Assembly (NCBI RefSeq): GCF_033807715.1
Contig: NC_084591.1
Span: forward strand, 29,352,590 to 29,416,589
Origin: Cololabis saira
Taxonomy: Eukaryota; Chordata; Actinopteri; Beloniformes; Belonidae
Direction: 5' to 3'
DNA: 64,000 bases
Part shown: positions 40,014-54,960 of the stretch, piece by piece
Layout: every line of letters starts with the position of its first letter
Position numbering within the stretch: the stretch's first letter is position 1
Program-made: the position numbers and the translations under genes
The notes under the pieces: model-generated
The model's database searches: none
Seen by the model: only the letters and a program-made list of their open reading frames with translations
What the model was told of the DNA's origin: nothing

Positions 40014-41354
40014 GCGCGGCATTTTACCTAAAACTAGACTACACAGTGAATTTACTCAAATTCATTCATCCTCACACTCACTCTTTCCTTCTCATTGTCC
40101 TTATTAGTTTTACACAGGACAAACAGAACATATGACCAAAGCCATCAGAAGGCAACTACACTATCTCAAATTTAAGCACTACAATTGTACCACAACACTT
40201 ACTTTATGGTATGTATATCATTACTAAAACGTGGTTACAGTGAAGAACAGCTTTCTTTCTTCCTCTTCTTTGTCTCTCACATTGTCATCACTAATTGCTT
40301 AATTTTGTGCTCACAGCAATAGAAGATCTCTGAAAAAGAGAACAAGATTGATGGTGAATGCAATATGTGTTAAATACTATTAAAAAAATAAAGAAATAGA
40401 TAAATAAATAAAGTTTTGTGTTTTGCCAGTTTTTGTCAGGTTTTTTTGCATATGAGGTTATGGAAACACCTTTTTTTAAACAAGTTTTACAACACAGAGA
40501 ACAATTAAATATTAACTGCTCATATGAATGGCTAATTGTTGCAGAGAAGAAACATGATTGACATTCCCTGAATCTAAAAGCATCCCTGAAGACCTCATTC
40601 AGTTTCGTGAAGACAAGGTTAATTTGGTCCAGTTTATTTTTTTCGGTTATCCAATTAGACACCAGCTCAGCCTTGATTAAATGTCCATTTCCACTGGCAT
40701 CGAAATACTTCACAGTATCAAGATAATTAAACTGCTGTCTGGTGTTGTGTCACATCTGGCGTTTGCTCGGCCAAAAAGGATGCATGTCAAACCACTCATT
40801 CACATTACTGGCTACCAGCGCTGGCACAATCAAATACAGCTATCTAAATTCAGGGATAGAGAATGCCGTCTGAAACTGCCATGCCTCCACTTGTTTTCTT
40901 TTCAGCAACATTTCAAAAGTTTGCATCAGATTTGCTTGACAATCACAGTCCCTAATGAGAACTGAATGTGTAGTTTTTATTTTCATAATTTGCCATGAGC
41001 AAATAGATCATAGTACCACAGCAGACATGTTTCTTTAATTCTGTTTCGGGCCCTGTGGGTTACATTGGTCTTTATGGCTCTCTGATCAATTTTTTTTGAA
41101 GATATTGAAAAAGAAAACATAATGTAATTAATGTTGCAGCCTTCTGTCCATTTTTTTCTTTATTTTACTTCTTTGTTTTTTTCCCTCACTAATTCAGTAA
41201 GAGCTCAAGTGTGCTCCTTTAGACCAAGTTCTACCTTGAACTAATTTACTGTATGAAAATGCAACTATCATTATAATTGTACATCTTTTTATAATTCTTT
41301 TACAATCTAAGATAACAGAGCAATGGGAATTCCAGTGATCATTTATGTAAGCTC
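40014..41354. other. No feature seen
   Basis: AT-rich sequence with no supported gene. A 140-codon minus frame near 40291-40713 has no domain. Confidence 0.45.
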
Positions 41355-41717
41355 CATCCATCCTTCATTTTCTATACCTGTTTAATCCTTTGCAGGGTCA
41401 CGGCGGTCTGCTGGAGCCTATCTCAGCTAATTACAGGCAAGAGGCAGATGTACACCCTGGACAGGTATCCAGTTTATCTCAGGGCCACATATAGAGACAG
41501 ACAACCAGACACACTCACACTCACACCTACGGGCAATTTAGAATCATCAATTAACCTACTATGCTGTTGGAGGAAGCTGGAGTACCAGGAGAGAACCAAC
41601 GCAAGCACGGGGAGAACATGCAAACACCACCCAGGAAGACCCCTGCCGGGCCCAGGAGTTGAACCAGGAACCTTCTTGCTGTGAGGCAACAGTGCTAACC
41701 ACTTAGCCACCGTGCTG
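41355..41717 (-). mobile_element. tRNA-derived SINE (DANA/mermaid-like)
   Basis: On the minus strand it starts GCAGCACGGTGGCTAAGTGG, with an A-box-like GTGGCTAAGTGGTTAGC and a B-box-like GGTTCAACTCC about 40 nt later. These form the tRNA-like head. A conserved body (CCAGGGTGTACATCTGCC) and a LINE-type tail follow (ACAGGTATAGAAAATGAAGG, ending in a GGATGGA repeat). RNA polymerase III would transcribe an active copy. This one carries many substitutions and is probably inactive. Confidence 0.8.
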
Positions 41718-43179
41718 CTTTATGTAAGCTCAAAGATATTAATTTTGCCGACAGGCTGAATTCCCTGTTCTTTCTTGGGGTTTCTTTTCTTGTGCTGTTT
41801 GTAATTTGCATGTATCTCATTTGCATACAGTGCAGTGAATCCTATTTAAGACAGAACACTAACAACAGATAGACTGGTCCTCCTCTTCTGAGCATTGGCA
41901 TATTTTACTACACAGCCCTGTTTGATCCAAATGCTCTCTTAATGTTCATTCTGTGACCACCACGACTGTTTTGGCAGCCCAATTTCACAAGGAAAAGTGT
42001 AAAAACACAAAAGATTCATTTCTCCACATGGCTGAAACATAGCAGTTAAAAAAAAGGTGCAGAAAGTGAGAGATGCTAACCATTTACTTTGCCTGTTGTT
42101 TTGTGTATCATGTGAGGTAATGCCAAACGTTCTCCATGTATTAATCCCAGTAATGTGTTTGGCATCCCTGACTCCAGTAATGTGTTTATTAAATGTATAA
42201 TCCTAACCATAGATGTTGTGCCAAGCTTTAGCTAACCACAGCTTACGACATAGTTGAAAGGAGTTATAGATAGTCTTCGGGCAGTATAGGACTGAAACTT
42301 TTTGAACTGGGTTCTTTGATGTGTAACTTCAACTTCCACCAACTTCTGCCTCCTTATGCTGTTGAACATGTTATAGTTGTACAATTTCACATCTGTAACA
42401 TAATGTAAGCATGTTACAGTTTGAGAAGGAAAACATAGGCTTTTAGTAATTGTTGGTTCCTCAAAGACAATATATTACTTTTACAAATGTTGAACAGTTT
42501 GGCCACCCATATCCATTCAGTTCCGTTGTAAAATAAAGTGGGTCTGGTATTCTTCAAACCAATCGCTGTGTGCCTTTAAGCAATGACTCATACAGGAGTG
42601 TCCTAGAGCAGCTTTTCAAAACCACCAAGATGGTGCAGAGTTTCTAATAACACCTTTGTTGCTGCTCTGCCTGCTTCTCATGCTTCATTCCTCTGATAGG
42701 TTGCATGCATATCCAACTGCGTCAAGTGGAAGTATTTTTGTGTGTCGATTGGTACTGCTATCCCCTGAAAATCAGGTTTGAATCCAACAAAACCACACTA
42801 AATCTTTGTCTCAAAGAAAAAAAAATCATTAGATTGGCCGGCGAGACTTCTATCTTGGCGTGCTATAGCCCCCTTTTACTTTGGCAAATACCCCGCATTT
42901 AACACGCTGATCTAGTGTGTCGCCTGTCCTTTTTACTGACGCGGGGTGGTGTGTTGAGCTCGCCCTGCCAATAACTCTCCTAGTCTTAACTGTGGGTCAG
43001 GTCTAATGTAAACTAATAACTAATAACTAATAATGCAGGGTGGCGGTTGTGGGAGGGATTTGTTGATCACATAACCTGAGTCCAGCCCAATTCATTTTTA
43101 TTATTTTATAAAATAAGGAAACTGCTGATAAGAGTAACAACAGCAGCAAGAGGTCACAGGTAGGATCTATATTTGCAAG
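41718..43179. other. No clear feature; possible transposon end near 42875-42960
   Basis: The stretch is mostly non-coding. GC-richer sequence near 42840-42990 may belong to the DNA transposon that carries the Myb-like fragment downstream. Confidence 0.35.
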
Positions 43180-43410
43180 ATGAGTAAGTGGGGGGACAAG
43201 GAGATCCACGAGCTGCCCATCTTTGGAGCCTTGGACACCGTAAACCGGCGTATGTCTGGAACCACAAAAGATGGTCCATTGTTTCAACAAATGGACACAA
43301 AAATGAGAAACTGGGGGCTTTGCAAGAAGCAAAACCCGGCCAAACACTCATCCAGATGTTCATCCATCCTCGTTTTGAAAACTACACAACAGGGCATAAA
43401 GGGGGCATAA
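43180..43410 (+). pseudogene. Myb/SANT-like protein fragment of a Harbinger-type transposon
   Basis: The frame begins MSKWGDKEIHELPIFGALDT, followed by VNRRMSGTTKDGPLFQQMDT and KMRNWG. The pattern W-x-x-x-E-(I/V)-x-x-L-...-L-x-G-(T)-x-x-(N/D)-x-x-(L/V)-F matches the Myb/SANT-like trihelix domain carried by Harbinger and related elements as a DNA-binding partner. The expected isoleucine-rich core of helix 2 is disrupted and the frame loses similarity after about residue 46, so it is decayed. Flanking GC-rich DNA at 42840-43640 may be the rest of the element, but I cannot define its ends. Confidence 0.5.
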
Positions 43411-43959
43411 AGCTTGTTGATGTGGGGACAATTTGTCATTCTACACGCCAACACAGGTTACGTTGTGTAAACGGCTAACACATCCCGACTTCCTTCCCCT
43501 CAACTCGCCTTCAGGCCCACAGTGACAAATAACACACCTTGAGTTTATATTACCCAACGCGCTTTTAAACACGCGTTCATCATCCAGCGATAACAGCAGA
43601 ATCTAATTTAAAAACGCCATATGACATTAAAAGGTAGATCCAGGCGTGTAACAGTGATGTGCAGTCAGCAGTTTTCTATCCCTCCTCCTCCTCCACATCC
43701 AACTCCACTGATATGGCAGCTTTAAACTCTCCTGCACACTACCTGGAGTAAAATAAACCTGAGCTTCCTTAAAAAACTTAAATATATAATACATGTAAAG
43801 TTCCTTTACCCATTGTCCACATATACATAGGATAAAATCTATGCCATAGCTTGGTTTGCTGTGGATTTATTTGAAAATAAAGCTTGGGCAACATTTGGAA
43901 GCTGCTGGAGCTGCTGGAGCTTTTTCAACCTATACTGTCCATCAGCAAGCTTTTACTCC
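43411..43959. other. No clear feature
   Basis: Possibly the remainder of the element above, up to about 43650. Nothing else was recognised. Confidence 0.35.
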
Positions 43960-44395
43960 AGGAGTGCAGGGTACTGATCCTGTTGTCATGGACTATTTAG
44001 TTCCTGTACAAACAGAGTGAGACTTTGGTTTGCATTGCTGGTCGTAAATCGGATTGGATTGGACTCCATTAGGACTGCCGTTTGTCACTGATTCTATTCA
44101 GAATTTTTATGGAAACAATTTGTGGCCAGATGAGGTGGTTTGGGCATCTGGTTAGGATGCCTCCCGTAGGCCTCCCTGGAGAGGTGTTCAAGGGATGTCA
44201 CACAGGAAGAGGCCCTGTGGTACACTCAGGACATGCTGGAAGAATTATAGATCTCGACTGGCCCAAGAAAGCCTCGGTATTTCTCTGGAGGAGCTAAAGG
44301 AGGTGGGCAAGGAGAGGGAGGTCTGGGGATCTTTGCTTGGGTTGCTGCTCCTGTAACCTGAACTCAGAAAAGGAGACGTTAATGGATAGGGTGGA
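43960..44395 (+). mobile_element. Rex3-like LINE fragment with internal deletion
   Basis: Plus-strand pieces are CIAGRKSDW near 44031, LSLILFRIFMETI near 44085, then directly QMRWFGHLVRMPPVGLPGEV (44112-44180) and a Glu-rich end near 44280-44340 that parallels the EELxEVxGER segment of the 9.3-kb copy. RT sequence that should lie between the two parts (including the FADD region) is absent. The 3' end is a short GGATAGGGTGGA tail. Confidence 0.75.
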
Positions 44396-46354
<1,959 letters not shown>

Positions 46355-46618
46355 TTTAACCAACAGAACATTGGAAAGAAAGAATAAAGTAGATTGGGAG
46401 GAGGATGGGAGGAGAGAATACTTTTTGTGCGAGGGCAAGAGGATGTGAAGGCGAGAGAAAAAGTGAGTGAAAGGAAGGAGATTGAATTTTGTCTTCATAG
46501 GTGAGGACACTGCCTGCGAGCAAACAAAAGGATGAAACGATAACCTGCTTCTGATCTCTAACTTATAGTTGGCCAGGACCCTGTCTTTCCAATGACGGTT
46601 CCTCCTTTTGATTTCCAC

Positions 46619-46658
46619 CTCTTCTTCTTCTTCTCCTTCTTCTTCTTCTTCTTCTTTT
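46619..46658 (+). repeat. (CTT)n microsatellite
   Basis: About 40 bp of CTT repeat with one CTC interruption, then a T-run. Confidence 0.9.
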
Positions 46659-49600
46659 TTTTGCTGCAAGTCTGTACTATCAAATATCAGCTTTAAAACA
46701 ATTACTTGAGTGCCAGAGGGCTGACATGCTTCATCAGAGAACGAACATGGGAGATTACCTGTCACAGTGTGGAGGAAGTTGGGGAGAAGGATATAGGTTT
46801 GAAGAGAAACACAGAAGCGACATAGAAAGAATGGATTCATCCTTTAAAAAATTGAAATTTAAAGACAGCTAAGCTGCTTATTAATTTGGCCGATGTTGCA
46901 AATGTTGTACATGCACATGTGCACACACTTGTGCCATCTGTTTATCCCCTGTCTTTAGATGAATACACATCTAGTCGCTGCAGAAGTAGATTATGAGATT
47001 AAGTGGTGTGCTTCTGGGAAAAAAAAGAAAGGAACTAAAAAAAATCTGATGGGTGACTGAAGAAAGCAAGTCCAAGGGTGATTCACAGAAATCACTCTTA
47101 ACTGTTTTTCTTTTGCGTGTGTTTGGTGTTCATGCGCATAGGGGACGTAACGGAGTAAAATACGAAAGAACTGGGTACGCGCAGCTGTGAAATATTGTAA
47201 AGTGAGTGTGAAATCACGTGACAGCAAAGAGGACACTGAGGTTATCTTCACTTTGTAATAGCTTTACGGGGAGGAGGGAAATTAATATTAAATCAGCAGG
47301 TTTTATAATCGGCTCTGGGTGGGAAGTAATCTGCGGACAATCCCACTGACTTTGTCTCTGATGCTTTTTATCTCCTGTGCTTGCAAAGTTGCTCAAGATT
47401 GCCTCATAGATACACCACATAATCCTGGGAGATTAAATGGTTTAACATGGAACTGATGTTGCACTGCTGCACAGAATTCTTAAAACATGGTAAATATGAG
47501 CTCTGGCAGAGCTTTGATGTTAAAACACTGCGGGGTCGACGCTTCTTCCTCCTTCCTCTGTTTCTGTGTCCAGCGTCCCCTCTTCTGGCTCACTCTGTGT
47601 GTTTAGAAACCGGATCTTATTGCCTAAATTGAAAACGGGACTGCTCCACGAAGTTCAACACTTGGCAGCAGATGCCAGATGTGTAGCTAGCAGCAGTATG
47701 TGAGGGGGGGGGGCAAAAGGAAAAGAAGACAGAGGGAGAGATAAACTGAAGAAGAGAGACAAAAGGAGAATAGGGAGGAGCAGGGTAAGGGAAAAGAAAA
47801 ATGACAAAAAAAAACCCCAAAAAAATCAGAAAAATTATGGTTATTGGCAGACTGGGGCACAGAAGAGAAAGTATGATGAGAAAGGAAGAAAAGAGGGGAA
47901 AACAAATGGAGAGGAGTTTAGAAGCTCTCAAACACTTTGCAGTCCCTGCACAGCAGATGCCACATTCTGTCTGGCACAGTGATCCGAGGGCCTGCTCTAT
48001 TTATACCCTTGCCGTGTTACTTCAGGGCCAGCGCAACACTCACAACACGTACTCATCAAGCATCAGGCTTGTGCAGCCCCCCTGCCTGACTGAAATGAAG
48101 CAGGTTAGAGAGGCTCTCTGGGTGGGCTAGAGATGGCAAACAGTGTGGAGGGCGAAGACAACGCACACGTTTGCGCACCTAGAGCATAATATGCGACGGT
48201 AGAGAGCAAACAGTGGTCTGAACCTTTTGAATCACCCTCACTCTTGTGATTACGCTCCACCAATTCCACACGGTTATTTATTATTATACATTACTATGAG
48301 CTGGGAAACTTTAGGAGGAATATTTGTGTGCAAGTGTCTCGATAGAAAAGCGCTGAGTGGACAGAGACAATCTTGATTTTGAAGTGGCAGCAATCAGTAC
48401 GCTTCTACATGAAAGTGTTTTTTTTTTCAAAAATGACGGTAAAAAGAGGAGAAAATTGTAGATAAATCATCAGCTTTGTTCTCATCACGAATGGTTACTC
48501 CCATGTGGGTGGAACGGAAGCCCGGTAACAGCACAGCTTTAATCTAAAAAGCAGTGTGCTGTGGACGTGTCTTTGCTCGTGCTATATCTGTAATCTCATC
48601 TGCCGAGCTATGTTGCATTGTTAAGAAGCAGCGCCCCTGCATGCTAAATGGCCTCTGTTTGTAATCAATCAGCCCAAATGTTACAGAAGCAAAAACAGGG
48701 TTCATTACACATCCGCTCAGAGAAGTGACTCCACGCTACACATCCATCAACTTCACACACCAAGGGGCTCATGCAGTGTAACGTTAGCTGGCCGGGAAAT
48801 GGCGGGGGTGCTCATGCACAAACACAAACACGCTCACACTTTAGTTTGTGACCTATTAAGTTATGTGCAAAAACCACACAAATTCTAATAGGGCAGAACG
48901 GGGAGGGGTGTTCAACTGCAGGAATAGTTTATGCAAATGTAATATGAAAGCAATCTTTGAAGGGTCACCTTTGATATCATAGAAGATAAAAGGCGACATC
49001 ATAATTGTGCGAGTGTTGATGTGGGAGAGTGAGACAGAATCCCCCACCTCTATTTGACCATACAGGATTTTAAAAATGGATGAAAACCCAAGATAATTGC
49101 GTGTATAACTGTGTGTTAAGCAGAGGCAGAGCATTCCAGCGGACAGAGGTACAGAGGAGGAGACGGAGCTGTGTAACAGAGAACAAACGCTTCCATGTCT
49201 TTGAAGTGGACCCTATTTCCACTCTACACCCCCCTCCACTGTCCATCAGCAAGCCATAAATCTAGGCTCTCATCTGCCGATGTGCCTCTGAAGTTTAGGA
49301 ATGCCCGTGTAGGGTTTGAAGCCCAGTGAATTATGGGAGCACCTGGGAGGGGTGAAGAGAATGGGGAGACAGAGGGAGGGGGAGTTCAGGGCATTCTGGT
49401 ACCTATGAAAGGGAGCATGTTGACAGCCAACAAGGCTGATGCATTAGTTCTGGTGCACAACTATCTTAGGTGTGACTAATATGCCTTTGAATGGCGGATT
49501 AAGGGTGAAATACAAGCATGCTGACCACATGCACATACCAGTATACACCTACTGTTGTTCCTGGATGGACTGCAGGATTTCAACACCAACGTCTGATGCA

Positions 49601-50116
49601 AATCAGGGACGGATAAGGACGGAACAAGAGAAGCGGGAATGTTTGTGAAAAGGCAGAGGGTCATAAAAACAAAGCAAGTTTACATTCCTCACAACTGCAT
49701 GCTCGGAGTCTCCCACTGACCCGTCCTCGCGTCGTGTCACCGACCGCCAGTTTGAATCCGTTCACCAGGTGTGATGTTTTAATCGCCCTTCGAGTCTGTT
49801 ACAATCTGCGGTGCGCTTGTACAATACGATTGCAGCGCTTATTGAGTGAATAGGGAGACTGCTTTATACAGTGAGGACGACACTGGTTTTATATGCCTTT
49901 CAAATTCCCATTCAGCCTAAGAAAACAACCTATAACCCATAACGACGGCAGTAACAGACTTACAGTTATTTTATAAACACTAAATACTTGATTTCAACCA
50001 AAGCCCGTCTACCCTTTTTAGCTATGTTAATCATTTATCAATAAGTAAATTAACAGTGCACACCTTACCTGATTGGAAACACTTACTCTAAAGCAAGAAC
50101 CCTGCAAGGGAGTATT
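46659..50116. other. No feature seen (3.4 kb)
   Basis: Purine-rich patch at 47700-47900 (runs of G, GAAAAG and A), otherwise unremarkable. No gene supported. Confidence 0.45.
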
Positions 50117-50817
50117 GACTATGACTATGACTATGACCATGGGGGAAAATCCCGGGGGGGACAGGGGGACATGTCCCCCCCATTAGTAAAGCTGTCCCCC
50201 CCTAGAATAATTTGAGACAGAATTAATAATTTTGGAACAATGCAGTAGTATTTAGTAGTGATGCACCAAAATGAAAATTTGTGGCCGAAACCGAAATCGA
50301 AAATAATAATAAACAGTAAAATCTCATTACACTTAAAACAAGAGTCATCACCAGAAATAATAATAATAATAATAACTTGTTATTTGACAATTTTCACCTG
50401 TTTCAAGTAAATTTTCACTTGAAATAATTAGAAAAATCTGCCAGTGCGACAAGATTTATCTTATAAGCAAAAAAATCTTGTTCCACTGGCAGATTTTTCT
50501 ACTTATTTTTTTTTAACTAAAAATGAGACATTTTAACTAGAAATAAGACAAATATTCTTGTTAAGATTTTGGGTTTTTGCAGTGTATTATGTCAGATGTG
50601 CTGTATTATTGCCACCTTCCACCTAATACCATTGTTTTGTATTACTCTAAGAAAGGTCTTCTGCCTGTTTGCGAGATAGAGTTGAAAATGTCAAAATGCT
50701 GTATTAAAGGAAGGCTAAAACTTTTATTCCTTGTCCCCCACTGGATTTATTCTCTAAAATGTTACTGTTTATTGTCCCCCCCAACTATGAAACGGGATTT
50801 TCGCCCCTGATTATGAC
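50117..50817. mobile_element. hAT-like element inserted in a (TGACTA)n repeat, with nested inserts
   Basis: The element (50138-50809) has ends CATGGGGGAAAATCCCG and, on the reverse strand, CAGGGGCGAAAATCCCG. It is flanked by ACTATGAC (50130-50137) and ATTATGAC (50810-50817), an 8-bp duplication with one mismatch inside a TGACTA repeat. Inside are GTGATGCACCAAAATGAAAA with GGCCGAAACCGAAA (50260-50300), typical of another hAT family. There is also a foldback segment with AGAAAAATCTGCCAGTG near 50429 and its inverted copy near 50480. No transposase frame remains. Confidence 0.7.
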
Positions 50818-51794
50818 TATGACTATGACAGCATGCTAAAAGATTGGATGGAGAGGCACATATCACTCACCAGCTCACGATCCACCCAAAAATCATGTAA
50901 ATGAGGAAAACACGTAGTTTACAGTGTTGAGCTGATTAGAAAATGCTTTTAAAGAAAAAGGCTGACTGATTCTCTATCTGATGTTGGTAATGCCATTTTG
51001 GGATTAAATGCAACCACCCCCCTGCCCGTCCAATCTCATTAAGCGCAGGATAAAGGAATGATTTAATGAATGATGAATGGATTAAATATCAAAATTGTCG
51101 TTGAATCATTTCCTGTCCGTGAATAAGTGAATTCATGTACTTATCATTTTACTGAGTGTCTGGATGACAACATGAACGTCCCCACACCGCCTGCCGCCAC
51201 GTCCACACCGGCAGGCAAAACAAGGAGAATATACGGAAAGAGGCTAAACACAGATGAATAAATCACTTTGATTCACTGCCTTTGCCCTTGCTGGGGAAGC
51301 AGGTTTTCTGCCTTGGAACATCTCATAGCCCGACTCTGTACTTTTCAATTTCCTGATGGGCAGCCATAATTTTGAACATTAAAGTTTACTCATATGCAGC
51401 AGCTGATCTCAGTGATATATTTCAAGCTCCAAGTGTCCAATAAATCCCTCTCCTTTCTCTTCGAAAAGAGCAATGACAAAGAACTAATGAGGTGGTTTAA
51501 AAATCGAAGTGTGGGGGTGGGGGGTTGGGGATTGACAGAGTCAAAATGAGAGAAAATAAATATCCCCCATGTGGTACAGTGTTTTATTACCAAGGACTTT
51601 GGAAGATTTAGCTTCTCTTCCTGTAGCATTGATTGTGCAGAAGATGTCTTTGTAAGTGACTGAGATGTGTGGCCCCCCCATTCACCACCACATGCAATCA
51701 ATCAATGCCCACGGGATTTTAAAATGGTAATATTTGCACAGACCGAATAGATATGAAGTACAAGATTGAGGAAGAGAGTAGGGGAAATAATGGA
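50818..51794. other. No feature seen
   Basis: Non-coding; a G-rich GGGGGTGGGGGGTTGGGG patch occurs near 51510. Confidence 0.45.
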
Positions 51795-51850
51795 AATTCA
51801 ATTCAATTCAATAATACGTTATTAATCCCCGAAGGGAAATTATATGGGTA
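51795..51850 (-). mobile_element. LINE 3' end fragment with TTGAA-type tail
   Basis: On the minus strand it reads TTTCCCTTCGGGGATTAATA, then ACGTATTATTGAATTGAATT. This is the terminal motif of a common fish LINE, followed by a simple repeat tail. It is only a few dozen bases long. Confidence 0.6.
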
Positions 51851-54484
51851 GGACAGAAAAATGAGAATGTACTGAACTGAGACAAGGAGGGTAAGGCACA
51901 TTTCTACGTCACAGTCTCTTTTTTCCCCCTTACGGTTAAGCCTTGCTGTTTCACAATATGATATAGCTGATGGTATTTCCTGTTTCACATTGTTGTCTGT
52001 TAAATGCTGTCTTTTATTGAGAGGATTTTGAAAAACTCTCACATTTGACATTTCAGATTGGTTGCCAAAGCAAGCAACAGAGTATGAGGCGGATAAACAA
52101 AGCTTCGCTGCTAGAATTGCCTCTCAGTGTGAACGGAAGTGAACCACTACAGCCTGCATTGTTCCCTCTTTGGTTAGGGTAATTTGAGGGTGTGATGAAG
52201 TGCTAGACGCTAAGCCTCACCCAGCATTTGTGTCAGAGTATAATTGCTGTTGCTGCTGGCGTGGGAGTCCTGGATGCCTCAATCTTATTATCTGAGATGA
52301 GTCAAGTTACAGGTGAGACGCGGGCCGGCGCTTTCGTGACAAGCAGTATTTTTAAAGTGCACATGCAGTATTATCCAGTGCATCAGATTGCTGCATTTAC
52401 TGTTATTTTGTGCAATGCTTATCCTTAGAAGTGCCTTCAAGATAAGTCATAAATATGTTTCCAGACAAGGCTGAACAATGCAGTACATTTTCTTGAGGCC
52501 ATATTTGTTGATTCTTATGCTCTTCATTATTATTACAGACTCAATTCACCTGAAGCGGATGAAAAACAATGATTTACATCAAATACATATATCATAGAAA
52601 CAAGCTCCAGGATGGATCCACATTCATTCCTGATAAAGCTGTTCAGCAGGCAGAAATCGCACAGCGTGGTTTGTCTCTATCTAAAACTCACAAACAGGGT
52701 GATAGATAAAGCTTTGAGCTTGCAGACTTTTTCAGCGCTCTTTACGTTACTATTCTTCATTGTGGTTGAAACAGACTGTGACTGGCAGTGGAGCTGTAAT
52801 GGTCATACATTTTGAGCTGATGAGCAAAGCACTATTAGGATATTTGCCTTTGCAACTAATCAACAATGCTATTGTTAATATCTGCTCATCAAACCCAACA
52901 TACCCAGGCTTTACAAGAGAGCAAGCTAGAAAAACGCTACCGCCACAATCAGAGTCACTAATTGAGACTGCAGCTGTGATTATCGGATGCATTTCATCAT
53001 TCCTGCACCCCCTGCTTTCGCGCTTACATAAAAAGGGGTGTGGCATACATCATTTGACACTTCTTCCACGCAAAATGAACCTCCTGGCACTTTATTTATC
53101 AGAACAGCAGGTTCTGCGAGAGGAAAGTGTGAAGAATACAACATGCATAAAGAAAAATAATAGTGATAATAACAATTCTGCTCAAGTTCAAACAATGGAA
53201 GAAGTCTGGCAGGAAATCATTAGCTGTGCAAAGATATTAAGTTTACAAGGTCTAAGACAATAGATTGTCAATACTGTTATATAATCATTTTGTGAAAGCT
53301 GCAAAAAAGCTCTTACAAAGCACATATTAAAACACTTTGTGTGGGAGTGCATATATTTGGGTGTATTGTGCCATCACAGGCCCAAATCCGAGTAGTGTAA
53401 TCAAACCTTATTCTTTCTCCACAGCCTAAACGAGATGTTGCATTTGCTGTCACTCAGACGTAGGAGACGCAAAGCTCTATATCTGATTGAAAAAGGGGAG
53501 GAAAAAAAGCTTTCGTACTGTAACTCTGTGGTTTTGTTTGACCAAAGCATGAGGCACACTTTTAATTTAGAGCATATAAGGTACACCTCAACTTCTGAAA
53601 AAAGAGTGATGTTTCTCCTTAAAATGTACAACGTGATTCTGGAAAAAGTCCATATTTTTCGGACACTGTCTCATTAAACATTTCATTTTTTAAATGTTCT
53701 TTAATATTCCTAGATATATTTGATACTTTAACTTACTTTCTAACTTTATTTATGGCTTGTATGGAATACAAGCCATAATAATAAAACAGTAAAACTGGAC
53801 ATAGAAAAAAAACATGGTTACCATAGTAACATGATAGCAACCCCTGGATCTAATAAATTCTAAATTCAATATATTCAGTGCTGAAAAGAATCAGTCTGTT
53901 GTGCTTTGATCAAATCTGGACATTAAGATGAGGGCTGAATTATTGAATTTCTGTCATTTGACGAATCCAACGTTTCCTCAACAGCCATCAAGTGCTTCCA
54001 ATTTGGTTACCACGTGAGGCATCCTGGTCAATACCTCCACCCGATGATCCGTGGTTTGATGTGATCTGGGATGGGGTCTTGATAGAATCACATAAGTCAC
54101 TCCGGCGCAGGTTGGGAGGTGATTCTGACAGGTTTCTCTATGTCACAGGAAATCCTGGCCTCAGACTCGACGAACCTCGTGAGCCCACTTATCACAAGTT
54201 GTAGAATATCTCTCACACAGCTGTTTTGGTAAATAAAAATGGTTAAAATATGATCTCCCCCCCCAAGCTATACAGACATTGGTCACGTTCACATGAATGT
54301 TCCTCATTCAGAGAAGCCTTGAACGTGAATGAGAAAGCCACAGTGCATGTGATACTGGCAATTGTGTGAGACTGGACCGCAAATGAAGGAGCATATATCA
54401 CTTCCTCCTCGTGGAATTAGAGTTTTTCTCACAAGATATCACATCACCACATGGATCCATTTTAGCTTTTCCAAATGTGTGTAC
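51851..54484. other. No supported gene (2.6 kb)
   Basis: A 167-codon plus frame at 52760-53263 and a 70-codon plus frame at 53992-54204 have no domain or splice support. Near 53570-53680, CATATAAGGTACACC and CCATATTTTTCGGAC look like eroded ends of a pogo-type element. Confidence 0.4.
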
Positions 54485-54960
54485 TCAGTGCGTTTATATG
54501 CACTAACAGAAATTTGAATTGTTGCCCTAGTCCGACTGATATTTGAACGTTTTAAAAGCCATCTATACACCTTAGCAGGGTCGTGGTCGAACCGAACTGA
54601 AGCTCTTGAGATTAAGCTTTTAGTCCCAGATAATGGGGTCCTAATCCGAGTTATTCTGGCGTGTATTATTCCGGCAACCCATGCTTGGCCGAGCTACTGA
54701 CTGCCCCGGGCCTCCCCCTTCCGGAAGTGACGAGCCACGGGATCGGGAATAATAACAGTCACGGCATCACAACAACACAGTAACAGAAGAAGAAGAGGGA
54801 GGGAGGGAGACAAAATTTTCAGAGCTACAAATTTACAGAGCTGCTGCATCATTAGTGTCCATTTTTTCGCACTTGTTTACTAATTGTACCGGAAGAATGC
54901 CGACGCGAAAGTGCGTGTGGCGCCACCTAGCGTCGCCGAGTCGAATGTACCTCACTCAAT
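54485..54960. mobile_element. Probable MITE fragment
   Basis: The segment starts CAGTGCGTTTATATGCACTA, then CCTAGTCCGACTGATATTTG, and holds GGGTCCTAATCCGAGTTATT. This resembles a fish DNA-transposon terminus with GCGTTTACATGCAC and AGTCCGA motifs. The other end is not clear. The following GC-rich part includes a GAGGGAGGGAGGG tract. Confidence 0.4.

Noticed and set aside
41448..41710. Frames on both strands of 78 codons
   Set aside because: They lie inside a tRNA-derived SINE and are not coding.
41640..41717. tRNA gene
   Set aside because: The A- and B-box-like motifs belong to a SINE head; the sequence cannot fold into a full cloverleaf and continues into the SINE body.
52760..53263. 167-codon plus-strand frame
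   Set aside because: No domain, no splice or codon-use support, and AT-rich composition like the flanks.
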